Below, in pieces: positions 1 through 8,233 of a DNA stretch of 64,000 nt; position 1 is the first letter of the stretch, and the number at the start of each line of letters is the position of its first letter. Origin of the DNA: Rhizobiales bacterium CCH10-E5 (lineage in GTDB: Bacteria > Pseudomonadota > Alphaproteobacteria > Rhizobiales > Beijerinckiaceae); contig LSIG01000035.1 of NCBI GenBank assembly GCA_001556125.1, positions 1 through 64,000 of the forward strand, in the 5' to 3' direction. Under the pieces are notes generated by a model. That model had not been told where the DNA came from, made no database searches, and saw only the letters and a list, made by a program, of their open reading frames with translations. Both the position numbers and the translations under genes were made by a program.

Positions 1-338
1 CCAGAAGGAAATCAACGCGACACGTATCGCTGCTTGACAAACAGAAGGGCGTCCAGGGCAGCCAATACACCAGCCAGCAGTTCCAGGAACTGCTGGCTGA
101 GAACGGTGTCACCTGCTCGATGAGCCGATCGGGCAACGTCTGGGACAACGCCGCGATGGAGAGCTTCTTCTCCTCGCTGAAAACCGAGCGGATCAGGGGC
201 CAGATCTACCGCACGCGCGATGAGGCCAGGGCAGATGTGTTCGACTACGTCGAGAGGTTCTACGACACGATCCGCAGGCACTCGACCATCCGCTATCTCA
301 GCCCGGCCGAGTTCGAAAAGAAGGTCGGATTAGCTTAA
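1..338 (+). mobile_element. IS3-family transposase OrfB, C-terminal fragment (cut by window edge)
   Basis: This is the 3' part of a DDE transposase of the IS3 family, the OrfB product that cuts and joins IS ends. The open frame runs from base 3 to the stop at 336-338. It carries the family's C-terminal signature: GSQYTS, then SMSRSGNVWDNAAMESFFSSL, in which the Glu of AMESFF is the last catalytic residue, then RHSTIRYLSPAEFE near the end. The residues just before GSQYTS (DKQKGVQ) do not match the usual HSDR context, so the copy may be rearranged upstream as well as cut by the window. The first two catalytic aspartates are not visible. The IS right end should lie within about 30 bases of the stop (near 341-368), but I cannot confirm an inverted repeat without the left end. 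Confidence 0.85.
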
Positions 339-481
339 CTGCGCGTCCACGGAACCGGCAGCAGGCCGATCCGCATCACTGGCTGGTGATGCCTTGGCCG
401 CGTTATTGCGTAGACTTCAGCACCGGTAGGGTGTCGGAATCAAAGGCCATGGCGTGGCAGGCGTTGAGGGACGGGTCGAGA

Positions 482-1633
482 ATGGCCTATGACGTGATCA
501 TCGTCGGGATCGGCGGCATGGGAAGCGCTGCCGCCTGGCATCTCGCCCGGCGCGGCGCGAAGGTTCTTGGTCTCGAACGCTTCGACATCCCCCACAGCAT
601 GGGCTCGTCGCACGGCATCAGCCGGATCATCCGCATGCCGTATTACGAGGATCCGGCCTATGTCCCTCTGTTGCGGCGGGCCTATGAGCTTTGGGCTGAG
701 ATCGAAGCGACGACGGGCGAGGAACTTCTGGTCATCACGGGGTCGCTCGACGCCAGCCCGGAGGACGACGCGCTTTTTCAGGGTGCCTTGAATTCGGCCC
801 GCCTGCACGATCTGCCCCACGAGGTTTTGACCGGTGATCAGGTCAATGCGCGTTACCCCGGCTATCGTCTGCCGTCATCGCATCGTGCGGTGTTCCAGGC
901 GCGCGGCGGGCTGATCGCCAGCGAGCGGGCGATCGTGGCGCATGTCCTCGCCGCTCAGGCGCATGGCGCGGAGATCCATGCCCGCGAGGCCGTGATCGGC
1001 TGGGAGGCGAACCCCAACGGCGACGGCGTCGTCGTGACGACCGATCGCGGCCGCTACGAGGCTGCGCGGCTGGTGCTGACCGCCGGCGCCTGGATCGGCG
1101 ACCTCGAACCCTCGCTTCGGGCCGTCGCGGTGCCCGAGCGACAGGTTCTGGCCTGGCTTCAGCCTGCGAAACCGGAGCTGTTCGCGCTCGATCGCTTCCC
1201 TGTCTTCAATCTGCAGGTCGATGAGGGCCGCTATTACGGCTTTCCGATCTACGAGGTGCCGGGCTTCAAGTTCGGCCGCTATCACCACCGCGGCGAAACC
1301 AGTCGGGCCGACGAGGTCAGGCGTGAGCCGGACGCGGAGGATGAGCGTATCCTGCGTCAGTTCAGCCAGCGCTATTTCCCCGAAGGCAGTGGCCCGACCA
1401 TGGCGCTGCGGAGCTGCCTGTTCACCAACACGCCCGATGAGCATTTCATTCTCGACCGCCACCCCGCCCATGAACAGGTCGTCCTTGTTTCGCCCTGCTC
1501 GGGGCATGGCTACAAGTTCTGCAGCGTGATCGGGGAGATCATCGCCGATCTCGCCAGCGGAGACGGCACGACCCGCCACGATATCGGCTTCCTGCGCCTG
1601 TCTCGGGCTTCGCTGGCGGCTCCTCATGCGTGA
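482..1633 (+). CDS. FAD-dependent monomeric sarcosine oxidase / N-methyl-L-tryptophan oxidase family protein
   Basis: A flavoprotein amine oxidase of 383 aa that oxidatively demethylates N-methyl amino acids such as sarcosine, giving formaldehyde and H2O2. The N-terminal Rossmann motif GIGGMG is at residues 9-14. The C-terminal part has SCLFTNTPDEHF, where Cys312 matches the family's covalent FAD-attachment cysteine, and SGHGYKF just after, typical of SolA/MSOX. I chose the ATG at 482 because the dinucleotide-binding fold begins there; an in-frame ATG at 386 would add 32 unrelated residues next to the IS end. It overlaps the following hydantoinase gene by 8 bases, so the three genes are probably one operon. 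Substrate cannot be fixed from sequence: MSOX-like and SolA-like enzymes share these motifs. Confidence 0.85.
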   Translation: MAYDVIIVGIGGMGSAAAWHLARRGAKVLGLERFDIPHSMGSSHGISRIIRMPYYEDPAYVPLLRRAYELWAEIEATTGEELLVITGSLDASPEDDALFQGALNSARLHDLPHEVLTGDQVNARYPGYRLPSSHRAVFQARGGLIASERAIVAHVLAAQAHGAEIHAREAVIGWEANPNGDGVVVTTDRGRYEAARLVLTAGAWIGDLEPSLRAVAVPERQVLAWLQPAKPELFALDRFPVFNLQVDEGRYYGFPIYEVPGFKFGRYHHRGETSRADEVRREPDAEDERILRQFSQRYFPEGSGPTMALRSCLFTNTPDEHFILDRHPAHEQVVLVSPCSGHGYKFCSVIGEIIADLASGDGTTRHDIGFLRLSRASLAAPHA

Positions 1634-3722
1634 CGGCCTCGACGTCGCCCCACGCGGCGGCCTGCGTCTCGGCATCGACATCGGCGGCACCTTCACCGAT
1701 TTCGCTCTGGTGGATTCGGCGGGCTCGCGGGTTGGCGTCCACAAGCAGCTGACGACCCCGCGCGATCCGTCTCACGCCGTGCTCGAAGGCACGCTTGCAC
1801 TCTGCGAAGCCGTCGGCTGCAGCGTGTCCGACCTTGCCGAGATCGTTCACGGCACGACGCTGGTCACCAATGCCCTGATCGAGCGTCGCGGCGACCGCAC
1901 CGGCATGCTCGTAACGCAAGGCTTCCGCGACCTCTTCGATATCGGCCGCGAGCAGCGCTACGACCTGTTCGATCTCCGGCTTCGCTACGCAGAGCCGATC
2001 GTCGAGCGAGGGCTCCGGGCCGAAATCCCCGAACGGTTGAAACATGACGGCTCCGTGCTCGTGCCGCTGGACGAGGACGCAGTCGCTGCGCAGACGCACC
2101 GGCTCGTCGAGGAGGAGCGGATCGAGGCGTTGGCGATCTGCTTCCTCCATGCGCATGTCGACGATCGTCATGAACGTCGCGCCCGCGAGATCACACAGGC
2201 GCTCTATCCGGCGTTGCACATCTCCCATTCGGCGGATGTCTTCCCCTATCCGCGCGAATTCGAGCGCTGGACCACGACCTGCGCCAACGCCTATTCGCAA
2301 CCGCTGGTCGACCGCTATCTCTCCCGCCTCGAAACCGGGCTAGGCGAGGGCGGCTTCAGAGGGCGGCTCTGGATCATGGCCTCCAGCGGCGGTCTCATGA
2401 GCCTCGACATGGCCCGGCGCTATCCGGTGAAGCTGCTGGAGTCGGGACCCGCCGCCGGCGTGCTCGTCGCGGCTCGGATCGGCACGGCGGTAGCGGGAGG
2501 TGACCTGCTCTCCTTCGATCTCGGAGGTACGACGGCCAAGGGCGCGCTCATCCGCAAGGGCAGGCCTTTTCGCGCCTATTCCTTCGAGGCCGCGCATGCC
2601 TATGAGTATCGCAGCGGCAGCGGCCTCGCGCTGCAGATCCCCGTTCTCGATATGACCGAAATCGGTACCGGAGGTGGCAGCCTCGTCGAGCCCGATGCGC
2701 TGGGCCGGCTCAGGGTCGGCCCGCGGAGCGCCGGCGCTGAACCCGGGCCTGTGTCTTATGGCCGTGGCGGCCAGACCCCGACCTTGACCGATGCCAATCT
2801 CCTGCTCGGCTACCTTCATCCCGACAGCTTTCTCGGCGGCACCATGACGCTGGATCACGCTGCGGCGGCTGAGGCCTATCGCGAGCAGGTCGGCGTGCCG
2901 CTGAGCGTCGACGCGCTGCGCGCCGCCTGGGGCGCGCATGACATGGCCAATGAGGACATCGCGCGGGCCTTCCGAATGCATGCCACCGAACGCGGTTTCG
3001 ACTATCGCAGCTGCTCCATGGTTGCCTTCGGCGGCGGCGGGCCGCTTCATGCGGCGCGGATCGCCCGCAAGCTGCGGGTGCCGCGCGTGATCTTCCCGCG
3101 GGGAGCCGGCGTCATGTCGGCTTTCGGAATGCTGTCGGGCGCACAGTCCTTCGAGACCGTGCGCGCTTTCCGGCGCGGACTCGACGCGGTCGGGGAGGGC
3201 GAGCTCGAGGCCCTTCTCGCCGATCTCGACGCCGAGGCCGCCGCGCCGCTCGGCTCCGGCGGAGCCACGCATTGGCATCGCCGCTTCGACATGCGCTATC
3301 GCGGCCAGCACTACGACATCGAGGTCGAGCTTCCAGAGGTCTGCAAGCATCTCCGCGAGGCGCTGCGCACGGGTTTCATCCAGCGTTACCGCGAGATCTT
3401 CCACACCAGCCTCGACGAGCCGATCGAGATCGTCGGGTGCAAGGTCGAGGCGAGCGCTTCCGCTCCCCAGAGTTTCTCGACCAGCCCGGAGGACGACAAC
3501 GACGGCGGCGAGGCGATGATGGGCCATCGTCCAGCCTATTTCCCGGCAGGGGGCGGCCTCGTCGATTGCCCCGTCCTGGCGCGCTCGCGCCTGTGGCCGG
3601 GCATGGTCGTGCACGGGCCGGCGCTGATCGAGGAAGCGGAATCCACGATCCTGCTCGACGCCGGGGATCGCGCTAAGGTGCATGGCGACATGAGCCTCGT
3701 TGCGGAGATCGCGACCCCATGA
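1626..3722 (+). CDS. hyuA: Hydantoinase/oxoprolinase family protein, subunit A (HyuA-like)
   Basis: The 698-aa large subunit of an ATP-dependent hydantoinase / 5-oxoprolinase type enzyme, which opens hydantoin or oxoproline rings using ATP. The actin-like ATPase signature DIGGTFTD is at residues 18-25. GTTLVTNALIERRG follows, a second phosphate-binding segment FDLGGTTAKG lies near residue 300, and FGGGGPLHAARIA lies in the C-terminal third. Length fits the HyuA family. It overlaps the oxidase upstream by 8 bases and hyuB downstream by an ATGA overlap, so A and B are translationally coupled. With a sarcosine-type oxidase beside it, a role in N-methylhydantoin (creatinine-route) breakdown is plausible; 5-oxoproline or another cyclic imide is the alternative. 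Confidence 0.88.
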   Translation: MRDGLDVAPRGGLRLGIDIGGTFTDFALVDSAGSRVGVHKQLTTPRDPSHAVLEGTLALCEAVGCSVSDLAEIVHGTTLVTNALIERRGDRTGMLVTQGFRDLFDIGREQRYDLFDLRLRYAEPIVERGLRAEIPERLKHDGSVLVPLDEDAVAAQTHRLVEEERIEALAICFLHAHVDDRHERRAREITQALYPALHISHSADVFPYPREFERWTTTCANAYSQPLVDRYLSRLETGLGEGGFRGRLWIMASSGGLMSLDMARRYPVKLLESGPAAGVLVAARIGTAVAGGDLLSFDLGGTTAKGALIRKGRPFRAYSFEAAHAYEYRSGSGLALQIPVLDMTEIGTGGGSLVEPDALGRLRVGPRSAGAEPGPVSYGRGGQTPTLTDANLLLGYLHPDSFLGGTMTLDHAAAAEAYREQVGVPLSVDALRAAWGAHDMANEDIARAFRMHATERGFDYRSCSMVAFGGGGPLHAARIARKLRVPRVIFPRGAGVMSAFGMLSGAQSFETVRAFRRGLDAVGEGELEALLADLDAEAAAPLGSGGATHWHRRFDMRYRGQHYDIEVELPEVCKHLREALRTGFIQRYREIFHTSLDEPIEIVGCKVEASASAPQSFSTSPEDDNDGGEAMMGHRPAYFPAGGGLVDCPVLARSRLWPGMVVHGPALIEEAESTILLDAGDRAKVHGDMSLVAEIATP

Positions 3723-5389
3723 CGACAGCTCACCCCACGTCCCGCCGAACCCTCGATCCGATCGACCTCGCCATCGCCTGGGACAGGCTGATCTCGATCA
3801 CCGACGAAGGCGCGGCGGCGCTGATCCGCACCTCCTTCTCGATGCTGGTGCGCGAGGGCTTCGACCTTTCGGTGATGGTCTTCGACACGCGCGGCAGGCT
3901 CATCGCGCAGAGCCGCAAATGCATCCCCGTCTTCATTGGCACGGCGCCGGTGACGATGGCGCATATGCTCAGGCGGTTCCCACCGCAGACGCTGGCGCCG
4001 GGGGATGTCATCGCGTCGAATGACCCCGTCATCGGCACGGGCCACATGTTCGACCTCGCGTTGATGAAGCCGATCTTCAGGGGCGGGCGCATCGTCGCCT
4101 ATGCCATGAGCATCACGCATTTGCCCGATATCGGCGGCATGGGTTTCTCGGCCGCCGCGACCGAAATCTACCATGAGGGTCTGCGGCTGCCGATCTGGAA
4201 GCTCTTCGCGGCGGGCCAGCGCGACGAGACGCTGATCGAGCTGATCAAGCTGAATGTCCGGGTGCCCGAACAGGTGCTGGGCGACATCATGGCGAGCGTG
4301 AGCTGCCTCGAGGTCGTTGACCGGCAGCTCGGCGAGTTCCTGTCCGAAGCGGGGCTTGCCGATGTCGACGACCTCGCGGTTTCGATCATCGACCAGACCG
4401 AGGCCGCCGTCAGGGCGGCGCTGGTCGCGATTCCCGATGGTGTCTATGGCAACGAGGTCGAGGTCGAAGCCTTCGGCGAGATCCGTCGGCTCGTCTGCTT
4501 GATTGACAAGCGCGGCAGCGAGGCGGCGATCGATTTTGCCGGAACAGGCCCCTGCGTTTTGGCCGGCATCAACGTGCCGCTGCCTTATACGCGCTCGATG
4601 GCACTCTACACGCTGAAATGCATCACCGCGCCCAGGCTGCCCAACAATGACGGCGCCACAGTGCCGATCTCAATCAGCGCTCCCGTGGGCTGCCTGCTCA
4701 ATGCCGTGCCCCCGGCACCGTCGGCCGGGCGGCATGTCATCGGTCATTTCATCCCCCCACTGATTTTTGGGGCGCTGGCCGAGGTCGTGCCCGACCGGGT
4801 GATGGCGGGCAGCGGGCTGATCGACTTCATCACCCTGCAGGGCCGCCGGCCGGATGGCTCGGGCATGAGCACGACCTTCTGCGCGGCGGGCGGTTTCGGT
4901 GCATTGAGCGATCTCGACGGCCAGCCGACGACGCCGGGCTCGTCAAACATGGGCGGCATGTCGGCGGAGCTGTTCGAGCCCGAGAGCGGGCTCGTGGTCG
5001 AGCGCAAGACCTTGCGGCCGGATTCGGGCGGGGCAGGGGCCTATCGCGGCGGTCCCGGGCAGGAGATCGTGCTGCGAAACGACAGCGGCTTTCCGGTCAG
5101 CGTCTTCTCCATGGCCAACCGCACCCAGTTCCCGGCGCAGGGCTTCGCTGGCGGGCAGCCGGGAGCGTGCCGCGAGCATCTCGTCAATGGCGAGACCATC
5201 TCACCGCAAGGACGGCATGAGCTCGCGCCGGGTCATCGCCTGACGCTGCGCGAAGCGGGTGGTGCGGGTTTCGGTAGCCCCGACGCGCGGCCGGCCAGCA
5301 AAATCAGGGACGATCTCAGACGCGGCTACGCCACGCCGGAGGGCGTGTCCCACGCTTATGGGCCGGACTGGATGCGGCGTGAGGCTTAA
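3719..5389 (+). CDS. hyuB: Hydantoinase B/oxoprolinase family protein, subunit B (HyuB-like)
   Basis: A 556-aa partner of the preceding HyuA; the two form the ATP-dependent cyclic amide hydrolase. It starts at the ATG that overlaps the hyuA stop (ATGA), the usual arrangement for this pair. Typical HyuB features are visible: the N-terminal DPIDLAIAWDRLISITDEGAAALIRTS-like stretch (first 40 residues), SNDPVIGTGHMFDLALMKPIF around residues 100-120, the PLPYTRSMALYTLKC segment, and a C-terminal part rich in glycine (GGAGAYRGGPGQE). No signal peptide, so cytoplasmic. It is the last gene before the tRNA-Ser remnant, hence the last gene of the putative island. Substrate is inferred only from the neighbouring amine oxidase. 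Confidence 0.88.
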   Translation: MTTAHPTSRRTLDPIDLAIAWDRLISITDEGAAALIRTSFSMLVREGFDLSVMVFDTRGRLIAQSRKCIPVFIGTAPVTMAHMLRRFPPQTLAPGDVIASNDPVIGTGHMFDLALMKPIFRGGRIVAYAMSITHLPDIGGMGFSAAATEIYHEGLRLPIWKLFAAGQRDETLIELIKLNVRVPEQVLGDIMASVSCLEVVDRQLGEFLSEAGLADVDDLAVSIIDQTEAAVRAALVAIPDGVYGNEVEVEAFGEIRRLVCLIDKRGSEAAIDFAGTGPCVLAGINVPLPYTRSMALYTLKCITAPRLPNNDGATVPISISAPVGCLLNAVPPAPSAGRHVIGHFIPPLIFGALAEVVPDRVMAGSGLIDFITLQGRRPDGSGMSTTFCAAGGFGALSDLDGQPTTPGSSNMGGMSAELFEPESGLVVERKTLRPDSGGAGAYRGGPGQEIVLRNDSGFPVSVFSMANRTQFPAQGFAGGQPGACREHLVNGETISPQGRHELAPGHRLTLREAGGAGFGSPDARPASKIRDDLRRGYATPEGVSHAYGPDWMRREA

Positions 5390-5421
5390 TCGGTTCGGTC
5401 ACCGCACCAGTCTAATGCGTT

Positions 5422-5505
5422 GCCGAAACCAGGCCTCGGGCAGCGGTCTTGAAAACCGCCGTGGGTGCAAGCCCACCGTGGGTTCGACTCCCACCCCTTC
5501 CGCCA
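5422..5505 (+). tRNA. tRNA-Ser(UGA) 3' portion lacking its 5' acceptor strand; probable att remnant
   Basis: Class II tRNA structure is clear from 5443 on: anticodon stem GCGGT (5443-5447) / ACCGC (5455-5459) with loop CTTGAAA, giving anticodon TGA (5450-5452); variable arm GTGGG/CCCAC (5461-5465/5472-5476); T arm GTGGG-TTCGACT-CCCAC (5478-5494); acceptor 3' strand CCCTTCC (5495-5501), discriminator G and encoded CCA (5503-5505). A weak D arm (GCC 5422-5424 / GGC 5439-5441) can be drawn. The seven bases where the 5' acceptor strand should be (5413-5419, TAATGCG) cannot pair with CCCTTCC, and no GGAAGGG occurs nearby. I therefore read this as a 3' duplicate left by integration rather than a working gene; an intact copy should lie beyond the left window edge. 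Confidence 0.75.
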
Positions 5506-5787
5506 TAAATTCGGCACCTCGCTCTTTCGTCACGGGTGCCATCGAGCCGTGACAGCCCGGCCACGCCCTCGCGGAAAATGGCGGCGCTGTGGAGCGGGTT
5601 GACAGACGCCGCATTTCCGACACCTTTGTGCCCGCTCAAGGGCGGACGGCGAAACGCCGTCGACGCCGGCGCGACCTGTCGCTCCGCGTTAACGGCCCGT
5701 TAACGTGATTGACCGAAAACTTCGGCTTCGCCGCTTTCGCGGCTCGGCCGGCCTGATGGTTTTCGGCGCAGAAAGCGGAACGACTTC
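5506..5787. other. Intergenic region between tRNA-Ser remnant and rlpA
   Basis: About 280 bases with no convincing gene. It carries the CtrA-type box annotated separately at 5689-5703 and presumably the rlpA promoter. Nothing else stands out. Confidence 0.5.
5689..5703. promoter_or_regulatory. CtrA-type box TTAA-N7-TTAA upstream of rlpA
   Basis: TTAA (5689-5692), seven bases CGGCCCG, TTAA (5700-5703). This matches the full CtrA consensus TTAA-N7-TTAA exactly, and each half sits in an 8-base palindrome (CGTTAACG at 5687-5694 and 5698-5705). It lies 84 bases upstream of the rlpA start. CtrA is the cell-cycle response regulator of alphaproteobacteria, so this suggests cell-cycle control of rlpA; binding is inferred, not shown. 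Confidence 0.6.
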
Positions 5788-6954
5788 ATGACGCGAAGCG
5801 CGCGCTCCTCGGCCCCGGACATGACCTCCGCCACTGCCGATCAGGGCTCCGCTCCGTCTCCCGCCCCGCTGGCCGGCCGCGCGCTGCGTCTCGGCTGCGT
5901 CGCGCTCGCCGGCCTTTTCCTCGCCAACTGCGCCAACGACCAGGTGGCCCGGCGGGGCAAGTCGAAGGAGATCGGCGCCTTCCCCTCGTCGAAATACGGG
6001 CCGGCCAGCCCGCGCGTCGTCGCCGAGGGCCAGGACGTCCCCAAGGGCGGCGGACGCCAGATGATCGGCAAGACCTACACCGTCGCCGGCAAGCGCTACA
6101 CGCCTTACGACAAGCCCGTCGGTTACACCGCGGTCGGCACGGCCTCCTGGTATGGCGAGGCCTTCCATGGCCGACGCACCGCCAACGGCGAGGTCTATGA
6201 CCGCCACGGCATCAGCGCCGCCCATCCGACGATGCCGCTGCCGGCCTATGCCCGCGTGACCAACATGCTCAACAACCGCTCGATCATCGTGCGGGTCAAT
6301 GATCGCGGCCCCTATCATGGCGGTCGCCTGATGGACGTATCGCAGAAGACCGCCGAGGCGCTCGCCTTCCGCCATCTCGGCACCGCGCGCGTCAAACTTG
6401 AATATCTCGGCCAGGCCTCGCTCGCCGGCTCCGACGACAAGCTTCTGCTGGCAACCCTGCGCACGGACGGCCAGCCCGCCGCGATTCCGGGCACCAGTGC
6501 CCGCACCATGGTGGCGAGTTCCGCCCCGGTCGGAACCGCGCGCTCGCAAAGCGCCGATCTCGACGACGAGCAGTCAGATCCGGCGCCCGTCGTGCGGGCC
6601 TATGCCCCCGCGGTGCCCGCTCCGCAAGCGGCGTCGGGTTTCTCGACCGCTTCCGACAGCTCGCGCCCGGTCTTCCAGACCGTGTCGACCGGCAGCGCCG
6701 AACCGCTGGGGGGCGTCCCTGTGCGCGGCGTGAAGCTGCCGCCGAGCCGCCCCTTCGACCTCGACACCATCGCCAATGCCGCAACGCCCGTCGTGGTGCC
6801 CGCCGCCATCCGCACGACGCTGCCGCCCAGCCGCTCGACGGTCGCGAGCCTGTTCGCCGCACCAGATCGCGCGCCGACCGAGCGTTTCGCCGCCTCGCAT
6901 CCGCTGAACCGCGCCCTCGTCCCGCAGAATCTGCAGCCCCTGTCCGGCCGCTGA
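5788..6954 (+). CDS. rlpA: Septal ring lytic transglycosylase RlpA family lipoprotein
   Basis: An outer-membrane lipoprotein that acts on septal peptidoglycan; family members cleave denuded glycan strands at division sites. The N-terminal hydrophobic segment ends in a lipobox FLANC with Cys48 as the lipidation site. A double-psi beta-barrel follows at about residues 110-210: GTASWYGEAFHGRRTANGEVYD, then AHPTMPLPAYARVTN, then RVNDRGPYHGGRLMDVS, the canonical RlpA core. The remaining 170 residues are Pro/Ala/Ser-rich, and I see no SPOR domain, which many RlpA proteins have. An in-frame ATG 33 bases downstream would shorten the cytoplasmic leader and is an equally good start. It is probably cell-cycle regulated through the CtrA box upstream, and it leads a run of genes that includes a D,D-carboxypeptidase. 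Confidence 0.9.
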   Translation: MTRSARSSAPDMTSATADQGSAPSPAPLAGRALRLGCVALAGLFLANCANDQVARRGKSKEIGAFPSSKYGPASPRVVAEGQDVPKGGGRQMIGKTYTVAGKRYTPYDKPVGYTAVGTASWYGEAFHGRRTANGEVYDRHGISAAHPTMPLPAYARVTNMLNNRSIIVRVNDRGPYHGGRLMDVSQKTAEALAFRHLGTARVKLEYLGQASLAGSDDKLLLATLRTDGQPAAIPGTSARTMVASSAPVGTARSQSADLDDEQSDPAPVVRAYAPAVPAPQAASGFSTASDSSRPVFQTVSTGSAEPLGGVPVRGVKLPPSRPFDLDTIANAATPVVVPAAIRTTLPPSRSTVASLFAAPDRAPTERFAASHPLNRALVPQNLQPLSGR

Positions 6955-6997
6955 ACCGGGCTTGACCATCGGCCCCGGCCTCTGCTTGAGATCGGGC

Positions 6998-8233
6998 ATG
7001 ACGATGGCCGGTTGCATCAGGGAAGGGGCCTCGGCCCGTCACGAGGCCCGCAAGGGCGCGGCGCACTGGCTTCGCCTGGCAATCGGTGCCTCGCTCGCCC
7101 TTGCGGTGACGCTGTCGAGCGCTGCGTCGCAATCCTTCCAATCCGCCGCGCCCTATGCGGTGCTGCTCGATTCCGCCAGCGGCACCGTTCTTTATGAGAA
7201 GGCCGCCGACGAGCTGATGGCGCCGGCCAGCATGGCCAAGGTCGCGACCGCGCTCGTCGCCTTCCAGGAAATCGCCCAGGGCCGGCTGGCGCTGGACAGC
7301 GAGATCTCCATCTCCGAAAACGCCTGGCGCAAAGGCGGCGGCGTCTCCGGTGGATCGACGATGTTCGCCCAGCTCAACAGCCGGGTGAAGCTTTCCGACA
7401 TCCTGCACGGCATCATCGTCCAGTCCGGCAACGATGCCTCGATCGCGCTCGCAGAGGCCGTCGCCGGTGACGAGGCGACCTTCGCGCGGATCATGACCGA
7501 GCGCATGCGCGGCCTCGGCCTGCCGAAATCGGTCTTCCGCAACGCCACCGGCATGGGCGACCCGCAGCAGAAGGTCACGGCCCGTGAGATGGCGCTGCTG
7601 GCCGACCACATCATCAAGACCTACCCCGAGCACTACCGAATCTTCGGCGAGCGGGAGTTCATCTGGAACAAGATCCGGCAACAGAACCGCAACCCGCTGC
7701 TGACGATGGATATCGGCGCGGACGGGCTGAAGACCGGCAACATCGATGAATCCGGTTATGGTCTCGTGGGCTCGGCGGTCCAGAACGGTCAGCGGCTGAT
7801 CGTGGTGGTCAACGGGCTCAAGACCGGCCGCGAGCGCGCCAACGAGGCGCGGAAACTGCTGGAATGGGGGTTTCGTGCGTTCGAGGCGCGCCGCATCTTC
7901 GAGGCCGGCGAGATCGTCGGCGAGGCCAGCGTCTTCGGCGGCGAGAAAGGTCGCGTCGGCCTCAAGGCCAAGGGACCCGTCAGCCTGCTGCTGCCGCGCG
8001 GCAGCAGCGAGCGGCTGAACGCGCGCGTCGTTTATCGCGGCCCGCTGACCGCTCCGCTTCAGGAGGGCACTGAGGTTGCGCGACTGCTCGTCACGCGCGG
8101 TGAGGTCAAGACGCTCGACATTCCCCTCTACACCGCCGAGAGCATCCAGACCGGCACGCTGCAGAGCCGCGCGCTCGACGCGCTGCTGGAAGCCGCCACA
8201 GGCTGGGTCCGCAAGGCGATGGGCCGCAGTTGA
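6998..8233 (+). CDS. D-alanyl-D-alanine carboxypeptidase (PBP5/6-type, peptidase family S11)
   Basis: A periplasmic serine D,D-carboxypeptidase of 411 aa that trims the terminal D-Ala from peptidoglycan pentapeptides. All three active-site motifs are present: SMAK at residues 78-81, SGN near residue 143 and KTG at about 245-247 (DGLKTGNID). A signal-type hydrophobic stretch (residues ~25-45) precedes the mature domain, and the C-terminal ~100 residues fit the PBP5 beta domain. The ATG at 6998 has a GAGA element upstream and is preferred to a TTG at 6962. It lies 43 bases after rlpA and overlaps tmk by four bases (TTGA), so cell-wall and nucleotide/replication genes are probably co-transcribed here. 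Confidence 0.92.
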   Translation: MTMAGCIREGASARHEARKGAAHWLRLAIGASLALAVTLSSAASQSFQSAAPYAVLLDSASGTVLYEKAADELMAPASMAKVATALVAFQEIAQGRLALDSEISISENAWRKGGGVSGGSTMFAQLNSRVKLSDILHGIIVQSGNDASIALAEAVAGDEATFARIMTERMRGLGLPKSVFRNATGMGDPQQKVTAREMALLADHIIKTYPEHYRIFGEREFIWNKIRQQNRNPLLTMDIGADGLKTGNIDESGYGLVGSAVQNGQRLIVVVNGLKTGRERANEARKLLEWGFRAFEARRIFEAGEIVGEASVFGGEKGRVGLKAKGPVSLLLPRGSSERLNARVVYRGPLTAPLQEGTEVARLLVTRGEVKTLDIPLYTAESIQTGTLQSRALDALLEAATGWVRKAMGRS

